Origin: Craterostigma plantagineum
Taxonomy: Eukaryota > Streptophyta > Magnoliopsida > Lamiales > Linderniaceae
Direction of reading: 5' to 3'
DNA length: 64,000 nucleotides
Assembly (NCBI GenBank): GCA_027422505.1
Contig: JAPQWV010000629.1
Span: 186,001-250,000 of the forward strand
Shown: positions 9,751 through 21,539 of the stretch, piece by piece
Position numbering within the stretch: the first letter of the stretch is position 1
Layout: each line of letters starts with the position of its first letter
Program-made: the position numbers and the translations under genes
Notes under the pieces: generated by a model
What the model was told of the DNA's origin: nothing
Database searches by the model: none
The model's input: the letters and a program-made list of their open reading frames with translations, nothing else

Positions 9751-10529
9751 GGGAAGTTGGAAAGATAATATTAGTGAGACAAAATCTGGGCTATAATTGC
9801 AATTGGACTAGGTTGAAACCTAAAAACTCAAGCCCAAGTCAATTTAATAAGTGTGGACCAAATAATATATCCCCTTGAAACAAAGTGGCCCAAACCTATG
9901 AGGGTTTAATAACTAATAACAGGGCTAGTAAATTGATTTCTTTGGCCCAAAACTGTTGGAAATAGCTTCTAGAAACAAGTCCCCAAATTAGGGGATTTCG
10001 ATGGCCATGTGCCATCACCACACTTCAATATTCATCTCCAACGTTTCAATACCATAAACTCCATTACCAAGAAACTAACGAGACCTTTAGGAGAGAAGAA
10101 TGAAGGAATCGAACTAAAAGCTTGGAGAGGTACGAATTCTCCCTATGATTTCTGGTCTTCTCAATTAGGTAATAGGGTGTTTTAAGGATTATAAGCACGA
10201 GATGTTAATTACTAGGTTTTGTGCGAATCTTAATCCTCGAAATGAATACCTTCTTGTTCGACTTGGTGTTTTAGCTCTAGACCATGGTTAAGGAACTTAT
10301 AGCCACGAAAGTGCTAGAGGATTAGGGTTTGTACGAGTAGCTCACGAGAGTTTGGGAAAAATATTTAAGGTCCAGAGGGTAGTCAAATTTGCTCTTGAGA
10401 AAATAGAGTTTAGATCGCAAGTTTTAGGGTTCTCAGATTCGTACGATCTCCATAGCGTTCTTGAGAAAAAGGCACTTTTTTATCGAAGTTTCATGGGAGT
10501 CAAAGTACTAAACCTATTTAGGGACCACA

Positions 10530-12060
10530 AAGTGTGAGATTCGCGAACTGGGAATGGTTCGCGAAATTGGCTTCGCGAACTAGGCTAGTTTGGTGAACTC
10601 GAGATGGAACGCGGGACACTTTGCGAAATACACGTTTGGCAATGTGGGAACTTTGCGGGTTAAGGAAGTCGCGAATCCCGTGCAAGCCACGAAAGGGGAT
10701 TCGCGAAATGAGCGGTAAGGGAGTTTGCGAAACGCAAACTTCGCGAACCACAGAACAAATTCGCGAATGAGAGCTTCGCGGGTCCAACGAAACCGCGAAC
10801 CATCGGCACTCGACGCACTTCGCGAACTATGAGAATTCGCGAACTCCATGCAAGGTCGCGAACCACGTGGAGGCTTAAAAGGGTTTGCGAAGCCGAGTCG
10901 ATCGCGAAGTGAACCTGGAGATTCGCGAATCGAGTGGTTCGCGAATTGAGCGAGCATTACGAATCCAATAAGATTGGCGAACTCGGCAGTTTCGCGAATC
11001 GGGTCCAATTGGCGAACTAAATGAATTCGCGAAGTGAGTGTAGAGTGTCGATAATTTCACGAATTGGGATATACCTTGCACGAATTGAATTTGCGAACCC
11101 TAAGTCACGGATCTTTGGCGAATTCAGATAATATCGCGAACTATGAGAATTCGCGAACTCCATGCAGGTTCGCGAATCGTTTAACCGCGAACCCTAGTTC
11201 GTGAAATGGCAAATTTGCGGGTGGGTCCACTTGGCGAACTCACGAACTTCGCGAACTGCGAGCAGGGTAATACGATTCGCGAATCGAGAGGCATGATAAA
11301 TAGAGTTCGCGAAGTAGGTCTAGGAGTATGTCATGATCATTTCACGAATTATACGAGTCATATGTAGTTCGTAAATCAAGAACTTAGGTTAGAATCTAAG
11401 GATTTATCGAATTAGAGAAATTTATGAATTAGGGTAAGTTAGTTAACTAACCAAGCACTTCATGAATTAAGCTAGGATGGCGCATTTGACTTTGTGGATT
11501 GGTAAGTCACGAACCCTAATATGCGAACCCTCGGTGAAATGCACTTTGCGAACCCTAAGAAACTTCAAGAAACAAGGGATTCGCGAAGTGGATGCGCAAA
11601 GTGTAGGGCCGCGAGCTAAAGAAGCCCGATGGATTATGAGGTTCGCAAACTAAATAGGGATGATGACTTCACGAACTATAGAACTTGAGTAAGTTCGCGA
11701 ACCCTAAGTAAGTACAATGGGTTCGCAAAGATATAGTTCCCGAACCAATGAAACACCACGAGTTAGGCAAGCTCGGCGAATTAGAGGGCATTTCGTGAAT
11801 GATGTAGCTTGGCGAATCATGTCACGAGTTGGATATAGGTACTTCGCGAACTATATAAGTTTGCAAAGTACCGCGAACTCGGCAATAATGAGAGACTTCG
11901 CGAACTAAGGAAGTTCGCGAAGTGTGAGGATCAACTCGACGGATTCACAAGCACTTAGCTAATTGGACTTCACGAACTAAATGAACTTGGCGAAGTATAG
12001 TGAAGATATTTCACGAATTTCACAAGCTTCGCAAACTATATAAGTTCGCGGACCTATATT
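10530..12060 (+). repeat. TTCGCGAA word array in solo LTR 1
   Basis: About 1.5 kb in which the palindrome TTCGCGAA and close variants (TTCGCGAAC, TTTGCGAA, ATCGCGAA, TTCACGAA) recur every 15-40 bases, several dozen times. Spacing is irregular, so this is not an ordinary tandem repeat. Variants late in the array more often lack the central CG (TTCACGAA, TTCGCAAA), as expected from C-to-T decay at methylated CpG. Short apparent ORFs here are by-products of the repeated word. Confidence 0.9.
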
Positions 12061-12596
12061 GGTGTAAAATTGCTTATGCAAAAGAGCCAAGTTAGTTCGT
12101 GAGTTCAAATTTCACGAATCCTAAGTCTAAAATTAGCTCACAAATTAAGTATATATCGAAGATCACGACTTAGGAAATAATATTTCAACACTTAGGAAAT
12201 TCGAGCTAAGGCTAGTCAAGTAACTTAGATAAGGTACTGGCCAAAATTATTTTTATCCTAAGGTCAATGTCTAAGTGTCTCGCCGGATCAAGTAGCAGGT
12301 AACCCACGGACGACAGGTAAGTAGAAATCCAACTACAACACATAACTTGTGTGTTATATGTTTTGTGTAACTATGTGCCTACGTGATTGCATGATTACGT
12401 GAATTGATCGTTATGCCTTCATGTGGTAAGCATAAGCTGCATTTATTTGCATATGCATATTCATGTGCACGCACGAACTCGTGGGGGAGGGTCGTGGGAC
12501 TGAGTATGCATGATGATATGTGGGCAAGTGCGTCGACTCGCAGTTGAGTCAGGGGGTGTCTCATATGCTATCAGGGCGGCGTTTAGCGTCGTCGTA

Positions 12597-12628
12597 CTAT
12601 TATTATTATTATTATTATATATATATAT
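12597..12628. repeat. Microsatellite (ATT)n then (AT)n
   Basis: A run of TATTATTATT followed by ATATATATAT within the 3' half of solo LTR 1. Confidence 0.9.
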
Positions 12629-13261
12629 GTGGATATCCGATGGATATGGTTGGGCATGGCCCGTGGCGATAAGGTGCGACCTGGAGGGTATAAGAGACCC
12701 AGAGTGGAACCCTGGTGTAGGCGACCTCAGCGTGGGCTACCAGCGTGTGCGACCGCCGGACAGTCGGGGACGACCGGGTTCATATCGCGACCTAGGGGAA
12801 CGATGTGCATCCTAGGGTTCGACCATCCGACATTGACCACTGTGGTATTGTCCCTGAGGGACGTGAGCTCTTGTGGTGCATAGTGAGATTAGCCGAGGGC
12901 CCTGGGTACGTTAGTACGATTGTTATATGCATCGGCGTGGATCGCCTTTGCGAGTGTTAAAAGCATCGGCGCGGATCGCCTTTGCGAGGGTTATATGCAT
13001 CGGCGTGGTTTGCCGTTGCGGGGGAGTGACACGTGCATACATGCATAGCTGGCAAGGCAAACTTTTGAAGCTTCGAAGCGTCTTTTCGGGGTGGTGTGTG
13101 CATGGATGACGACCTGTGAGGCCGGGCACATAAGACTCTTTTGCTGCTTATGTGTACACGTTCCATGTAATCAGGACTAGCATGTGAATAGGAACTCATG
13201 TATTCCTTTGAGCGTGTAACGGACGACTTCCTTTATGAAAAAGAAAAAACAACGCATTTTC

Positions 13262-13266
13262 GCACG
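13262..13266. repeat. Left target-site duplication of solo LTR 2 (GCACG)
   Basis: GCACG directly precedes the TGTAATACCC start of solo LTR 2 and is repeated at 15911-15915 directly after its end. Confidence 0.88.
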
Positions 13267-15910
13267 TGTAATACCCGTAAAATTAATACGGGATTTTGAT
13301 GTAATTAGTTATGTAAATTTTGTGAACTAGGTATATTGATACGGAAATTAAAAGCTTGGAGCAAAAATATAAGCTATGTTCGTTTCGAATTAGTTTCGAA
13401 ACTTGAGAAAGAATTTAATTAAAATTAATAATGGTAAAACAAATTAAGTTGGGCTATTATTATTGTTACGTGAATGAGACCCAATAATTTAGTAGGCTAT
13501 ACATTATACTTAACACTTGAATAAGGCCCAAAGAAATTCATGTAGGATAAGTTATAATCACATTACTTAAGTTTGAGGAAAAACACGTCAACCCCTTGTC
13601 TAATCACACACAATTCAAAGTTCTCATGTATATCTAATACAAGTGATGGAACTTTAAGAACTCAAAAGGATGAAAAGAATTCTAAGCTGAAACACGAGAA
13701 GCTAAAGCAAGAACTTGGTGACTTCATCAAAGATTAAACAACATATTCCTCAAAGAAAGGTATGCAAGGGTTTCGAGATTAGTAAACTTCAGCTTAATAT
13801 GTTTTCGATATGTATATGTATTTATGTATACAATCTTATGATAGTCATAGGAGGGTCAGTAATTATCATAGTTAGAAAACCCTAAATCTTCTAGTATTGA
13901 AGTACGTTCATGTTTAGGTAATACAAGCCTTGATAAATTATGAAGTATACGATATTATGATTTAAGACCTATTAATTATGGGATTAGTGTAGCTTTTCAA
14001 AGGTTGAAAGGAAAGAGTACCGTATTCTGGTTAGAATTAGTTCTTCAAGCTGATCTTGATGGTGTATGTTTCAGGGTTTTGGGGGAGAATCTCGATTGTT
14101 AGAAAGATCTCGACATGGTGTACCACAAAAAAATTTCAAAAGTATAATAGAATAAATCTCGAGATGTTCCATAAAGAGATTTCGGGACATATAAGAAGAA
14201 GATCTCGAGATGTGTATTTAGAAGATTTCGAAATGAATAATAAGTTGTGCAGTAGAAAGATTCGAAATTTATAACAGATGGATGTCGAGATCTATAATAC
14301 AAACATGTCGAGATATGAACTATAAAAGAATTCGAGATGTATCTTATAAGGATTTCGACACCATCAAAGATTTCGACATGATATGAAGAGTTTCGTGATG
14401 TAACCTTGGTAGAATTCAAAATATAACAGTTTTAGATATAATAGGATCTCGATAAGAGATCTCGACATTATAAGACCTCAAGCTAGGATAGATCTCGACA
14501 TTGTGTAATGATTTCGACATTTGCTTCTCAACAAAAAATTTCGATAGGCTTATTAAAGATCTCGATAATTTTTTTTTGATGATCCCTATGTTTGCTTTTC
14601 AACAATGAAACCTCGACATGGTTTAAAGATCCCGACATTGCTTAGGAAGTTGACATTATCATAGTCTGAGACAGTGTCTAAAGATTTCGACATCTAGTAT
14701 AAATTCACTAAGCTTTCAGCATTTTAAAAGTTTTCTACACTTAATAAATTTTAGTATTTTAGGGTTTTGCTATTTCTAGAGTTTTCGATATTTTAGGATT
14801 TATTTATTTTATGGATTTCATTATTTTTAGGTTTTCATTATTTTAGGGTTTTGATAATTCTAGTATTTTCGAAATTTATATGACTTAGTAAATATATTAA
14901 TATGAAAATATTTATTAGATATTCAGAGGATTGATATATAGGGACTACACCGGATTTCCTATTTGATTATAGCGGAAGGACATGTAGGTGGACCATCCAT
15001 CTACAATACGTAAACACAAATGTGAATTTATGTGTTTTCACGTGACTTATGTGATTTACGTGTCTACATGCTTTACGTACATTTTATTTAAATCATGCTT
15101 CCATGAGATTTTGTGAACATGCATGGCACGTGCATATCACGTCAGGGAGAGAGTGTTGTACCGTAGGAAGACGGTAATGATATGACATATTGACGTGCGG
15201 GGTAGAATGAGATGCTTGTGATTGGCGATTCTTAGATGAGTCGAGATTGGGCTCACTGGGCACCTGGCGGAGACAGACGTGATCGATCTATCTACTCGGA
15301 CGTGATCGATTCGAGGTGCATACCGCCGGATGGGATTTTTTATTTGTGCGGGAGATATACGACTTGGTAGGAGGTCATTGACGTGATCGATCAGTGCACT
15401 ACCGGCGTAGCTCACCGCGAGACTTGGGGGTTGCCTCCCAGTAGTCTATTGCGCGCGGAGGTGTCGAGCCTAACCTAGGGCCCTGTATTGTGTGAAATAG
15501 GAATGTAGGAAAAGAAGAGTGTGCATTATATCATGTTGTGAGATATTGGGATTGGGGTTGAGTGCACACTTGCATACACGCACTTTATTCACCTACTGGC
15601 AAATCGCTCAGTGTTTACGTGTTGTAGGTACTGAGTCCGACGCTGATACGCGTCGTGACTGAGGCGGCTGGTGGCGATGCTCCACGGACTTTTGAGGGCA
15701 GAGCGGTACATGGATGAAGACCTGTGGAGCGTCTATAGGACTTTTTGTTCTTTGGATATTTTTGGGGCTTCGGCCCGTGTACAGAGATGACGATGTAGAC
15801 GGATGTTTATAATGTACGTTGTTTTCGAAAAACGTTTTAATTAGACGCCTTCCGCGGCTTACGCTGCGGAAATCCGCCAATAATCCTAATTAGAAAAGTA
15901 GGGTCGCACA
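13267..15910 (+). mobile_element. Solo LTR 2, Tekay/Del type, nested in solo LTR 1
   Basis: It starts TGTAATACCCG, ends GGGTCGCACA, is 2644 bases long and is flanked by GCACG on both sides. The 3' LTR of element E (44052-46696, 2645 bases) is its closest relative here: both share the ends and a long 3' module (from about 14940 here and 45640 there: the GTAGGTGGAC and CCATCTACAATACGTA region, the CACTACCGGCG-like region and the final GCGGAAATCCGCC stretch). The middle parts carry different word arrays. No internal domain adjoins it, so it is a solo LTR. Confidence 0.9.
14090..14700 (+). repeat. TCTCGAGAT / TTTCGACAT word array in solo LTR 2
   Basis: About 600 bases with recurrent words ATCTCGAGAT, GATTTCGACAT, GATCTCGACAT and TTTCGAAAT, all built around TCGA, at irregular spacing of roughly 15-35 bases. 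The corresponding place in the related LTR of element E holds a different word (AATCGGGCGATT). Confidence 0.85.
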
Positions 15911-15915
15911 GCACG
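15911..15915. repeat. Right target-site duplication of solo LTR 2 (GCACG)
   Basis: Second copy of GCACG, matching 13262-13266. Solo LTR 1 resumes directly after it. Confidence 0.88.
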
Positions 15916-15987
15916 TCTTTTAAATTAACTCATCGTTAGGTACTTAAGAATACGCTAGAATAGGTAGCGATGGCTAGGGTCACTACG

Positions 15988-15992
15988 TAGAC
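15988..15992. repeat. Right target-site duplication of solo LTR 1 (TAGAC)
   Basis: Second copy of TAGAC, matching 9297-9301. The copia B RT reading resumes here. Confidence 0.88.
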
Positions 15993-16852
15993 TTCCTCTG
16001 TTAACACACCGTTGAGAAAGGCGGTCTTAACGTCCATTTGGTAGACTTTGAAGTCTTTATGGGCCGCATAAGCCAAGAAAAAGTCGGATGGCTTCGATTC
16101 GAGTAACAGGGGCATACGCCTCGTCGTAGTCAATGCCTTCCTGTTGGTTGTAGCCCTTCGCAATCAGTCTTGCTTTATCACTGATCACTTCTCCATCTTC
16201 ATTCTTTTTGTTCTTAAACACCCAAAATTGGTTGATTTTGCTTGCATTGCTATTACCGAATCCGGGTCTTTAAGTGCGTCTGCTACCTCGTTGGCTCGTT
16301 TTGGCTTAAGAAGCAATTAAAGAGACTGTGTTGATGTCTTGTCCGTACTCCACTCGAAGGATCACCAATAATCTGATCAACCAAATGTGCTCGAGTCCAC
16401 TTGCGCTCATGAGGCAAAGCTGAAGCAGATGCACAGCCATTTGTGGACCGAGATTTCCAATAATCCTAGGTCGTTCATTAGATTGAGGTAGTTCTATTTC
16501 TGCACTTGAATTGAGCGATTCAGATGATACTCCCTCAATAAATCATGGTAGGTTCTTCAGTGTTCTGTGGTGATTCTGAATCGGGTGAGGTGGGGACATT
16601 TGAAGAGCTTGGTACATCGGCCTCATCGAGTGAGGGATTCACCAAAGGTGTAGCAGCGATGGTGTCTGGCCGATATACGGGCTCAAAGAGGGAGTCCAAG
16701 TACTCTTACGCTAGGCTCATAGCTTCTTCTGAAGTTGAATCCTGAGTAGTTGCCATCTTCTGTTGGTTTTGTGCCAACACACCAGTGAGAACGGGTTCTG
16801 AATTGTCGTATTCAGAAGCCATCTGGTTAGGCACGGGTCCTGGACTGATGTG
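15993..16852 (-). pseudogene. Copia B RT N-terminal part and integrase-RT linker
   Basis: The minus strand encodes [27 protein letters not shown] RT sequence (split here to stay short: [19 protein letters not shown] near 16020-16075), then upstream an [14 protein letters not shown] and an acidic Ser/Pro-rich linker that matches copia D 54960-55560 piece by piece. Part of the RT entry region between about 16215 and 16260 is deleted compared with D. Stops and frameshifts are frequent. Confidence 0.8.
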
Positions 16853-17530
16853 TCAAGAAGCCATTTCTGTCACTTCGTGGAAAGTGACATTGTAGCTTTC
16901 TTTTATTGTGCGGTTGGACTTTATGTATACTCTGTATGCTTTTGAAGTTGAAGAATACCCGACGAAAGTGGCTTCGAGTGCTTTAGGGTCGAACTTAGCA
17001 CGTTGCTCTCTATCATTCGCCATAAAGCACTTGCACCCGACGACCTTGAAGAAGGAAATGTTGGGTACCCATTTGTTAATGATCTCGTACGGAGTCTTAT
17101 CGAAGCACTTATGAACCACCGTCCTGTTCTGAGTGAAACCGGCGGTATTTACTGCTTCAGCCCCAAGGAAGTGTGGGAGACCGGAGTGAATCATCATCGT
17201 ACGTGCGGCTTCCACTAGAGTTCTTTGCGCTGAGAGTTACTGACTAATCCCAAGTTTCTGATAGAAGTCACTGATATTTTTGTTCTCCAACTCAGTTCCA
17301 TTGTCTGTTTGGATTATTTGAACAGTCTGCTGCAGTAAATTCTGAATAGATTTCACGAAATTGATAATCAAGTCCTCTGTATCATCCTTAGTTCGGAGGA
17401 ACTTTGTCCATGTGTAGCGAGAGAAATCATCAACGATAACCAGCACATACTTTCGTCCATTGATACTCTATGTCTGCATCGGTCCACAGAGGTCCATGTA
17501 TAGCAATTCCAAAGGACGTGAAGTAGAAGC
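16853..17530 (-). pseudogene. Copia B integrase
   Basis: Two minus-strand frames carry the integrase. The first (17446-17237) has VIVDDFSRYTWTKFLRTKDD and the second catalytic Asp in QTDNGTELEN. The second (17215-16853) has EAARTMMIHSGLPHF, NRTVVHKCFDKTPYEI, FFKVVGCKCF and FVGYSSTSKAYRVY. The QNGVVERKNRTL part around the catalytic Glu is lost by a deletion and frameshift near 17215-17250, so the core cannot be made as one protein. Confidence 0.85.
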
Positions 17531-18072
17531 AACTAGCTTATCATGATGAGACGCTCGCTTCATTTTTCCTAGTTGACAAACTGAACATTGATGCTCTTTC
17601 TGAAGTACTATAGTTGGAAGACTGTCAACCAACTTTTTCATTGAAGAGCTTTAGTGTTGAGATGAGAAATGCGTTGATGCCATAAGCTCTTCCTCTGAAT
17701 TACAGTATGGGAGATGAGACAAACAGCTGTCAAAGGCCGCACGGATGTCAGGTTGATTGTGTAAAGGTTTGATTTCCGAAGTCCTTGGAGGATTTCCTTG
17801 TCCTGGCTGTACAATATTCTGCACTGGTCAGCATGAAAGACCACCTGGAATCCTTTATCACAGAACTGACCTATGCTGAACAAGTTATGGCGGAGACTTT
17901 CGACGTATGAGACATACTTTATTATCAGATTTTTTAGAATTATATCTCCGAAGCCGAGAACCAGATCCGAGTCGTTGTTCCCAAGTCTGACTTTTCCATT
18001 TGGTCGGTCTTGATTTCCCGTCATGTGTGTGGAGCAACCAGAGTCGAGGTACCACACATGATGGATGTCCAA
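17531..18072 (-). pseudogene. Copia B protease and gag-pre-integrase domain
   Basis: Begins HHVWYLDSGCSTHMTGNQ with the D-S-G active site of the copia protease. Seven residues present in copia D just after MTGNQ are missing, an in-frame deletion. The NLFSIGQFCDKGFQVVFHAD region is intact. The zinc-binding module starts as LWHQRISHLNTKALQ, then the frame breaks near 17638; the remaining cysteines of the module (CSVCQLGKMKRASH-like) lie in another frame near 17545-17595. Confidence 0.85.
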
Positions 18073-19835
18073 AATCGAAGTAGAGAGCTTTAGGTACCCA
18101 ATTGTAAATGGGTCCTCTAAGATTAGCAGATGTAGATATTGGTTCAGATATGGTTCCTAAATTAGTGCTAGTATGGGTGTTTTAACAACACAAGTCAACT
18201 TCGAAGAAGTTGATGTGGGTTTGCCTTTGTAGAAGAGTTGGCCTTTTTGGCTTTCGTCTTTTTAGGTGGGGATTTAGGAACTCATTTCGGTTGAACCTTG
18301 CAGGGAGATTAATTTCAGCACGGACAAATGCTTTGATAGGCTTGAGCGTGGAAAAGATCTTTTCATTTGATAGTCTCCTAAGGTGCTTGGGGGATTCGAT
18401 ATTTACTGGATAACTTAGGTGAGAACAAGCATGAATAGCGCCATATGCTTTCTTAATGGCGGGATCTTGTTTCCTACGAGCTTCCTAGAGGCATTTGTTT
18501 TAAAATGATTATTTTTAATTTCTGACGTAGAGCCTATTTCGAAATTGGTGCTTCCAAAAGTTGTAGGCTGAAGAGAACACATAGAAGCAATTATTTGTAG
18601 CGAAGAAATGGCTCTTTTATTTCTTTTAGTAGCTTTTATTTTTACAGAAGAATGGCGGAAATCGGAAGTATTTAAGTCTACACGTCCCTTCTCTAGTTTT
18701 ATTCTAGACACTCTTGCCATCGACTCCTTAGGCTCTGTCACTACACTCCCTGTAGACGTAGTACATACAAGATTAGAAGTAATATTTTTGGAAATATTAT
18801 TCTTGGGTTTTGGTTTAGGTGAAGGCATCTTTTCTTTCTTCACGCTTTCAAGAATAATGCTATCTTTCGAGGGAGATGCGTGACAAATAGTTTGTGAGAT
18901 GGAAAGCTTTGAGATTTTCCATCTCATTTAAGAACAATATCTTTTCTGTTTCAAAATTCTCTCTTTCTTTTTCTAAAGAGGCCCTTAACCCTTCGATTTT
19001 CCTGACAATAGGGGTTATACAAAGAATATTTTCAGAATGACGATTTTGTACTTCCTCCAACTTAGAACGATCTTCAGGAAGATAGATTTACTCAAAGCTC
19101 CAACCCTTGGGAAGTTCCTTAGTTTTGTAGCTTTGATTCAATTCCGTGTAAGAAAAGGGAATTTTAGCCATAGTCTTGGCTTTGCTCTTGGCTTCTTCTA
19201 ACTCATTAATTTCTTTCGCGTTAGTAAAAACCATAAGAGAGACTAGTCCTAGACCCATGTACTTGACATCGTAGAGTTGTTTGCAGTCAACCTTTTTCAA
19301 GTTACGTGGATTCTTGAAGCCTAAGCCATACTTATAATCATAAAACTCTATTTTCTTGGGCTGATTAAAAAATATGGTCAGATCAGTTTGATCCCTTTTC
19401 GCAAGAAGATCTTCTAATTTCTTAATCTTTGTGTATAGCATCTTACGTTTGGCGTCTAAGGTAGCATAGTTAATTAGAGCAGTGCTCTTTTCGGCTTGAC
19501 AGGTATCTAGACTCTTTCCTACTTCACTAATCTTACAATTGGATTTTTCTAATTCAACTTCTAAACTAGTGGCATTTTTAACTGCAAATTCAAGTCTACT
19601 TTTAATAAGGCTCTTCTCGTCTAAGTTCCTTAGAAGACATTTGTGGTTATTGTCTAACCTGTCTTCTAGTTCCTTTTACAACCGAACTATGCTTTTCTAG
19701 TGAGATATGCTTAGTCTCATACGATTGTAGTCTCTTAGTTAGTTCATCCATTTTGAGACTAGAACTCCTTACGTTTCTTCGAGACCAGCTATAGTTTCCT
19801 TAGACTTAAGAAGCTTTTTCTCTACGTTCATACGT
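18073..19835 (-). pseudogene. gag: Copia B Gag, C-terminal coiled-coil part
   Basis: Three minus-strand frames (19441-19088, 19060-18860, 18927-18415) match the C-terminal part of copia D Gag and, more loosely, of copia A Gag. Shared motifs are KKIEFYDYKYGLGFKN, IPFSYTELNQSYK, PIVRKIEGLRASLEKEREN and STNFEIGSTSE. Heptad patterns suggest coiled coils at 19060-18900 and again above 19450. The capsid domain and CCHC knuckle that should lie upstream (above 19840) are absent, cut by the junction with copia C. The protein would have been structural. Confidence 0.78.
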
Positions 19836-19840
19836 CATTT

Positions 19841-20810
19841 CGATACGAGGATCAGACTGTATAGGGCGTTAGATTATTTATCATTCGACCTTTTGTGTAA
19901 TAAGACATTTTCGCATGTTTAACGAAAGGCATTATTCGTTTATTGGATATAAGAATTCTTTACTAGCATCCGATAAAGTAATAAATGAACAAATCCAAAT
20001 GTGTCGAGTTGAGTCACTGTTCTTGATGGGTACGAGAGAGGAAGGCACCAACGGACTCTTAACCTCAAACATCAGAAGTCCGTAAGCCTGATGTTCCAGT
20101 TGGGTGCTGGATAATCGATCATGGCTTATCTGTGATGACCTATCGTGTGTCGATATCTCGCTTGGAAGTGGAGGTTACGAATTGTGATACGAATTGAATC
20201 AAGGGATTGACTCGTTTCATGGACAATGACTTATGGGTCGTACGGTCGAACATGGCTTATTACTCAAGGAGTGTCAATGATCGACGACAACACTATAGTA
20301 GTCTACGTGAACCTTAGACCGAAAGCGGCTTTGACGGAGTTGACTTCGAAGTCTCGACTGTCAGTGGTTCCCCTCGACCTGATTTTTTGTTGCATGGGTC
20401 AGCGGGCCAGATGCGGTGTTGATGACGGTTTGTAATTGTCGGGCTTAGACCGTCGAGTACGGATTCACACTCTCGCAAGTAATTGAGATACGTGTCCTAT
20501 GAGAACAGCGACAGGAAATTATGAAATCCTTGGCCAAGGTATTGAACTAACTCATGTGAGACATGGAGGGTAGTCTGGTAATTTGCCTCATCTCCGTTTT
20601 ATCATAGAATTGAGTTTAGTGAGTTTGACATAGACCATGGCTCTTACTTGATTGGGACACAGCTGGAGGGCTTATACGTAGCACTGTTATCTGTAGTGAG
20701 GTCGAAATTATACATAGACCATGGCTCTTACTTGACTACGTTTCACTCGAATCGGGTTACGGTCCGGTACTACGGGATTGGCTAGGTAACTACCGGACTC
20801 TTGGATTATA
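19841..20810 (+). repeat. Copia C left LTR-like copy, first bases missing
   Basis: It matches the LTR at 23691-24532 at both ends: ATACGAGGATyAGAyTGTATAGGG at the left (degenerate, about 25 bases after the LTR start) and GGGTTACGGTCCG to CCGGACTCTTGGATT at the right. The middle (about 20090-20450) is unrelated to the other copy, so the two may come from different subfamilies. A short segment containing TAGACCATGGCTCTTACTT occurs twice, at 20631 and 20715. The left edge abuts decayed copia B Gag. Confidence 0.72.
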
Positions 20811-21539
20811 TATTGGATCGAAGTTGGACTTCTTATGTGCTAACTTTAAGACTTGAGCTTGGCCAAGTGCTTAATGGGCTTGAGGATAAAATTGGATTTC
20901 ACCTTAAGCTAATTTCGAAACATGCCTTTGAGGGTATTTTCAGAATTTGCATATTTGATATAAATAAATATGGAATAAAATACTTGCAATATTATTTATT
21001 TAAATTTTGAAATTAATTTAGGATTAAATTTTGAATTTCCATACCATATTTAAATATACTTAGTTTGACTTGGTATTTAAGTTAGTTTTCTAATAATAGT
21101 AAGTTTCCTTAAGTTTGGATTTGGAATTCAAATGAGAGTAAGATTTGGAAAAAATCTCTCACACTTTAAGGACTAAGATATCGAAGCCTTTAAACAGGCT
21201 AAGAATTTCGTGCTGCAAAGGTAGAGAAAAACGATGTGATTTTCGAAATCAACCAAAGGCACAAAACACACACCGAACGCACACACGTTTCTCCTTCACT
21301 CTCGGCTTCACTTCTCGTTTTTCTTAGTTTATGAGGGCTTCCTCTTGCTTTGGCCTAGATCTAGGGATATGGGAGTTGATGGGACAACTAGTTGACTAAG
21401 TCCGTATTTTTCCTCCCAAGTGAAGAAATCGTAATGCGTCTTTGAACTATTCAACCTTATCTAATGGTAATTGGTCAGATTTTCCACATCATGCTAACCA
21501 ATCGATCAATCCTACTTAGAAATCATTCGACTCTATGTC
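20811..21539. other. AT-rich stretch after copia C left LTR, origin unclear
   Basis: About 730 bases, AT-rich at 20930-21120 and then CA/TC-rich near 21250-21330. It could be the rest of the copia C LTR or its leader. I see no ORF with domain content, no primer site and no repeat. Confidence 0.4.

Larger units (their letters stand above)
9302..15987 (+). mobile_element. Solo LTR 1, Tekay/Del type, split by solo LTR 2
   Basis: It begins TGTAATACCCG like the Tekay LTRs at 13267 and 44052 and ends after AGGGTCACTACG, a decayed form of the GGGTCGCGACA-like ending of the Tekay LTRs. It is flanked by TAGAC on both sides. With the inserted solo LTR 2 (13267-15910) and its extra GCACG removed, it is about 4.0 kb. 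No primer site, polypurine tract or coding domain adjoins it, so it is a solo LTR left by recombination between two LTRs. The 3' part (about 12300-13266 plus 15911-15987) resembles the ends of the other Tekay LTRs. Confidence 0.85.
8193..19840 (-). mobile_element. Sirevirus-type copia B, interrupted by nested solo LTRs
   Basis: Coding remnants run on the minus strand from about 19835 (coiled-coil part of gag) through protease (18072), integrase (17530-16853) and RT (16220-15988), and resume at 9301 after a 6.7-kb insertion. Joined at the target duplication TAGAC, the RT reads in the same order as in copia D. The 5' part (LTR, primer site, capsid and knuckle of gag) is missing: homology stops near 19840 against a different copia LTR. 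B and D are close relatives (shared HHVWYLDSGCSTHMTGNQ, SSTNFEIGSTS-like and ELNQSYK/ELNQGYN motifs). Confidence 0.82.

Noticed and set aside
10518..11081. Several overlapping minus-strand ORFs of 68-142 residues
   Set aside because: They are Arg/Ser/Phe-rich readings of the TTCGCGAA word array in different frames, with no domain.
10530..12060. CRISPR-like or satellite array because of the dense TTCGCGAA repeats
   Set aside because: Spacing is irregular, there is no constant repeat-spacer unit, and the block lies inside a plant LTR.
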